This document shows, one piece after another, positions 62,524 through 64,000 of a stretch of DNA of 64,000 nt. Source of the stretch: Nitzschia sp. pyKryTriq1 (Eukaryota > Bacillariophyta > Bacillariophyceae > Bacillariales > Bacillariaceae). A program made the position numbers and the translations under genes. The notes under the pieces are model-generated. The model was not told the DNA's origin, ran no database searches, and saw only the letters and a program-made list of their open reading frames with translations. The stretch lies in assembly GCA_956465555.1 (NCBI GenBank), contig OY101129.1:62001-126000 (forward strand), given 5' to 3'. Each line of letters opens with the position of its first letter. Positions within the stretch are counted from its first letter, which is position 1.

Positions 62524-64000
62524 CTACAATAGCCCGTCCCAGAAATCGGCCTTTCCAATACCACTCGCTTGAAGAGTTGCCAAGAACTTTCCGTTGGCTC
62601 TCATGTTCTCTGTCATTTGAGCAATCTTGCGCTCATTCTTGGGGAAGGGGTGCTTCTTGAAAAAGGCTTGGATCTCATCCGCCTTGGCTTCACTGCAAAA
62701 TCCGCCACTGCACATGACAATCACAGCATCCATGAGGGAGGGACTTGCCTTGGCCACCATCTGCGAGAGCCGGACATGATTGTCTTGGAAATATTGCCAG
62801 GACATCTCTCGACCCTTCTTTCCGGAATGACCAACACTACCCATGGCATAGAAAAAGTCTTGAAGCTTTACTTCCCCAGATGTGGTCCAGTCTAGCGTTG
62901 CGAGCTTCAATTTCGGATCCTTGATTTGTCCCAGAGTATTGAGAACGTGTTTGCGTTCAGCATTGTCCTTGGCCTTGTAGTAGAATCCCTTGATGGCGTC
63001 GTATTCTTTCTCACCACCCGTCTTGAGGTAAATTTTGAAAACAGGACTCTTGATATCAGCCGGGAGAGCCGTTGCATCCTCCGGATTCTCCAAGAAGGCC
63101 TCGCAACGCCTGTTGGCTTCCGCCTTGACATGTTCGTCGTCCGAACAGAAAGTGCTCAACAACGAGACCATGATACCTCGCAAGATTGAGGTCAAATGGG
63201 CATCACCCTCCTTGGCATCCCAGCCCACCTTGTCGACCAGAGGCAGAACCAGTTGCTTCGCGAATTTGCAAAATAAGCCGTACATAGCTTCATCTTCCGA
63301 CAACACTGACTCCAAGCCACCTAGAGCATCAGCCAGACCTTGCCAGACGACGCAATCCTCTTCTTCCTTGTATCCAGCCAAAAGCTTAATCAACGCCTCG
63401 GGTGTCATCATTTGGTTCGCCTTGACCAAGGCATATGCGTCCATGATCAATCCAACGCGGTCGGCTGGCGTAGTCAATTCCTTGCTGACAACAGCCTTGC
63501 TCAAGCGGGCCAACATTTCATCGGTATACTGGACTCGCATAGGAACTTCTTGTCCGGCGTTGAGCTTTACCCAATCCGATTTGGATTGAAGAGGAATCGT
63601 AACTGTGGCGTTCTTCTCTCTCATCAAAATCATATCCTTTTGGACTCCAGCGGGCGTGGCGGTCAAGATTGGAATGGTCCAGAGTTTGTCCTTCCCGTCT
63701 TCGGGGACGTCCGACCCATCGGCTAGGAACCAAGACTGTTCCAATTCCAAGACAACCTTGTCGTCTTGCCAGTCTTCCTTGACGACTTTGACGAGTGGGA
63801 ATCCCATTTGTTCCGTCCAACTAGCCATCATTTCTTGAATCGGCATTCCGCTGACATCTTGCCAGGCCTGCCACAAATCCAAAGTCTCCGTGTTACTGTA
63901 GGCATGTTTCTTCATGTAGTTTCCCAATCCCTTTTGGAAATTGGGCATTCCCAGTACGGCACAAATCATTCGAACGACACTTCCACCCTTACAGTACGAG
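62524..64000 (-). CDS. M1-family (puromycin-sensitive type) aminopeptidase, C-terminal part
   Basis: The frame is open to the right window edge: at least 491 residues, ending at TAG 62526-62524. At the edge it reads YCKGGSVVRMICAVLG, matching the Y-x-K-G-x-x-V-x-x-M stretch downstream of the HExxH zinc site in M1 enzymes, so the catalytic motifs lie outside the window. LDLWQAWQDVSGMPIQEMMASWTEQMGFPLV is the usual end of the catalytic region (quoted in parts: WQDVSG, WTEQMGFP). The ERAP1_C helical domain follows, with TPADRVGLIMDAYALVKAN and the late LATLDWTTSGEVKLQD block. Removes N-terminal residues from peptides in the cytosol, by family. Well-conserved coding without simple repeats, in contrast to its neighbours. 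Confidence 0.9.
   Translation of the reverse strand, partial: SYCKGGSVVRMICAVLGMPNFQKGLGNYMKKHAYSNTETLDLWQAWQDVSGMPIQEMMASWTEQMGFPLVKVVKEDWQDDKVVLELEQSWFLADGSDVPEDGKDKLWTIPILTATPAGVQKDMILMREKNATVTIPLQSKSDWVKLNAGQEVPMRVQYTDEMLARLSKAVVSKELTTPADRVGLIMDAYALVKANQMMTPEALIKLLAGYKEEEDCVVWQGLADALGGLESVLSEDEAMYGLFCKFAKQLVLPLVDKVGWDAKEGDAHLTSILRGIMVSLLSTFCSDDEHVKAEANRRCEAFLENPEDATALPADIKSPVFKIYLKTGGEKEYDAIKGFYYKAKDNAERKHVLNTLGQIKDPKLKLATLDWTTSGEVKLQDFFYAMGSVGHSGKKGREMSWQYFQDNHVRLSQMVAKASPSLMDAVIVMCSGGFCSEAKADEIQAFFKKHPFPKNERKIAQMTENMRANGKFLATLQASGIGKADFWDGLL

Overview
The window looks like nuclear DNA of a diatom, probably a raphid pennate. The evidence is a Ty1/copia-type LTR element of the diatom (CoDi-like) kind, a heat-shock-factor gene with the short divergent DNA-binding domain typical of diatoms, several secreted Cys-rich or very Asp/Thr/Ser-rich proteins, short spliceosomal GT..AG introns (118-226 nt), and dense CTA/CTG/GAT trinucleotide repeats even inside coding regions. 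No rRNA, tRNA or CRISPR was recognised. Assignments rest on reading translations and motifs by eye; no database search was run.

Layout, left to right. 1-3423 (-): large secreted repeat protein running off the left edge. 3905-4637: a perfect-looking 311-bp foldback followed at once by a 420-bp hexanucleotide array. 4793-6196 (+): Dsc3-like ubiquitin-like membrane protein whose 3' end is repeated downstream. 7061-13845: young LTR element with identical LTRs, carrying an unexplained open reading frame. 14271-16130 (+): secreted protein with a Cys-rich module and three SKICH-like beta domains. 17497-18682 (+): two-exon HSF gene. 19779-21485 (+): ER DnaJ/thioredoxin-like protein. 21547-23033 (-): two-exon MBOAT wax-synthase-like acyltransferase. 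23527-25254 (-): sulfotransferase-like type II membrane protein. 25910-27247 (-): second secreted SKICH-like protein. 28431-30362 (-): unknown C-terminally anchored protein. 30555-32534: a 1,980-bp TIR transposon-like unit with two convergent genes that I cannot assign to a family. 33871-36519 (+): membrane-anchored SGNH hydrolase. 36744-39497 (-): disordered protein. 40343-41491 (+): 2H-phosphoesterase-like protein. 41701-43347 (-): GT25-like glycosyltransferase. 44550-45848 (+): secreted unknown. 46783-49023 (+): tandem GT31-like glycosyltransferase.

The most interesting part is 49783-56553 (-), a three-copy tandem array. The right-hand copy is a three-exon gene (763 aa) fusing a type II signal anchor, a sulfotransferase domain and a TOD1/DUF616-like putative glycosyltransferase domain. 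The middle copy keeps only the sulfotransferase part. The left copy has lost the sulfotransferase, yet the signal-anchor exon still joins in frame to the glycosyltransferase-like domain through a splice acceptor at the deletion junction. After it come 57457-60141 (+), the third SKICH-like secreted protein; 60376-61923 (-), a secreted or plastid-directed acidic protein; and 62524-64000 (-), the C-terminal part of an M1 aminopeptidase.

Taken together, much of the window encodes secretory-pathway proteins: one ER chaperone, two kinds of sulfotransferase, three kinds of putative glycosyltransferase, an SGNH esterase-like enzyme and many secreted acidic or Thr/Ser-rich proteins. This fits cell-wall or extracellular glycan work, although no operon-like linkage is implied in a eukaryote.
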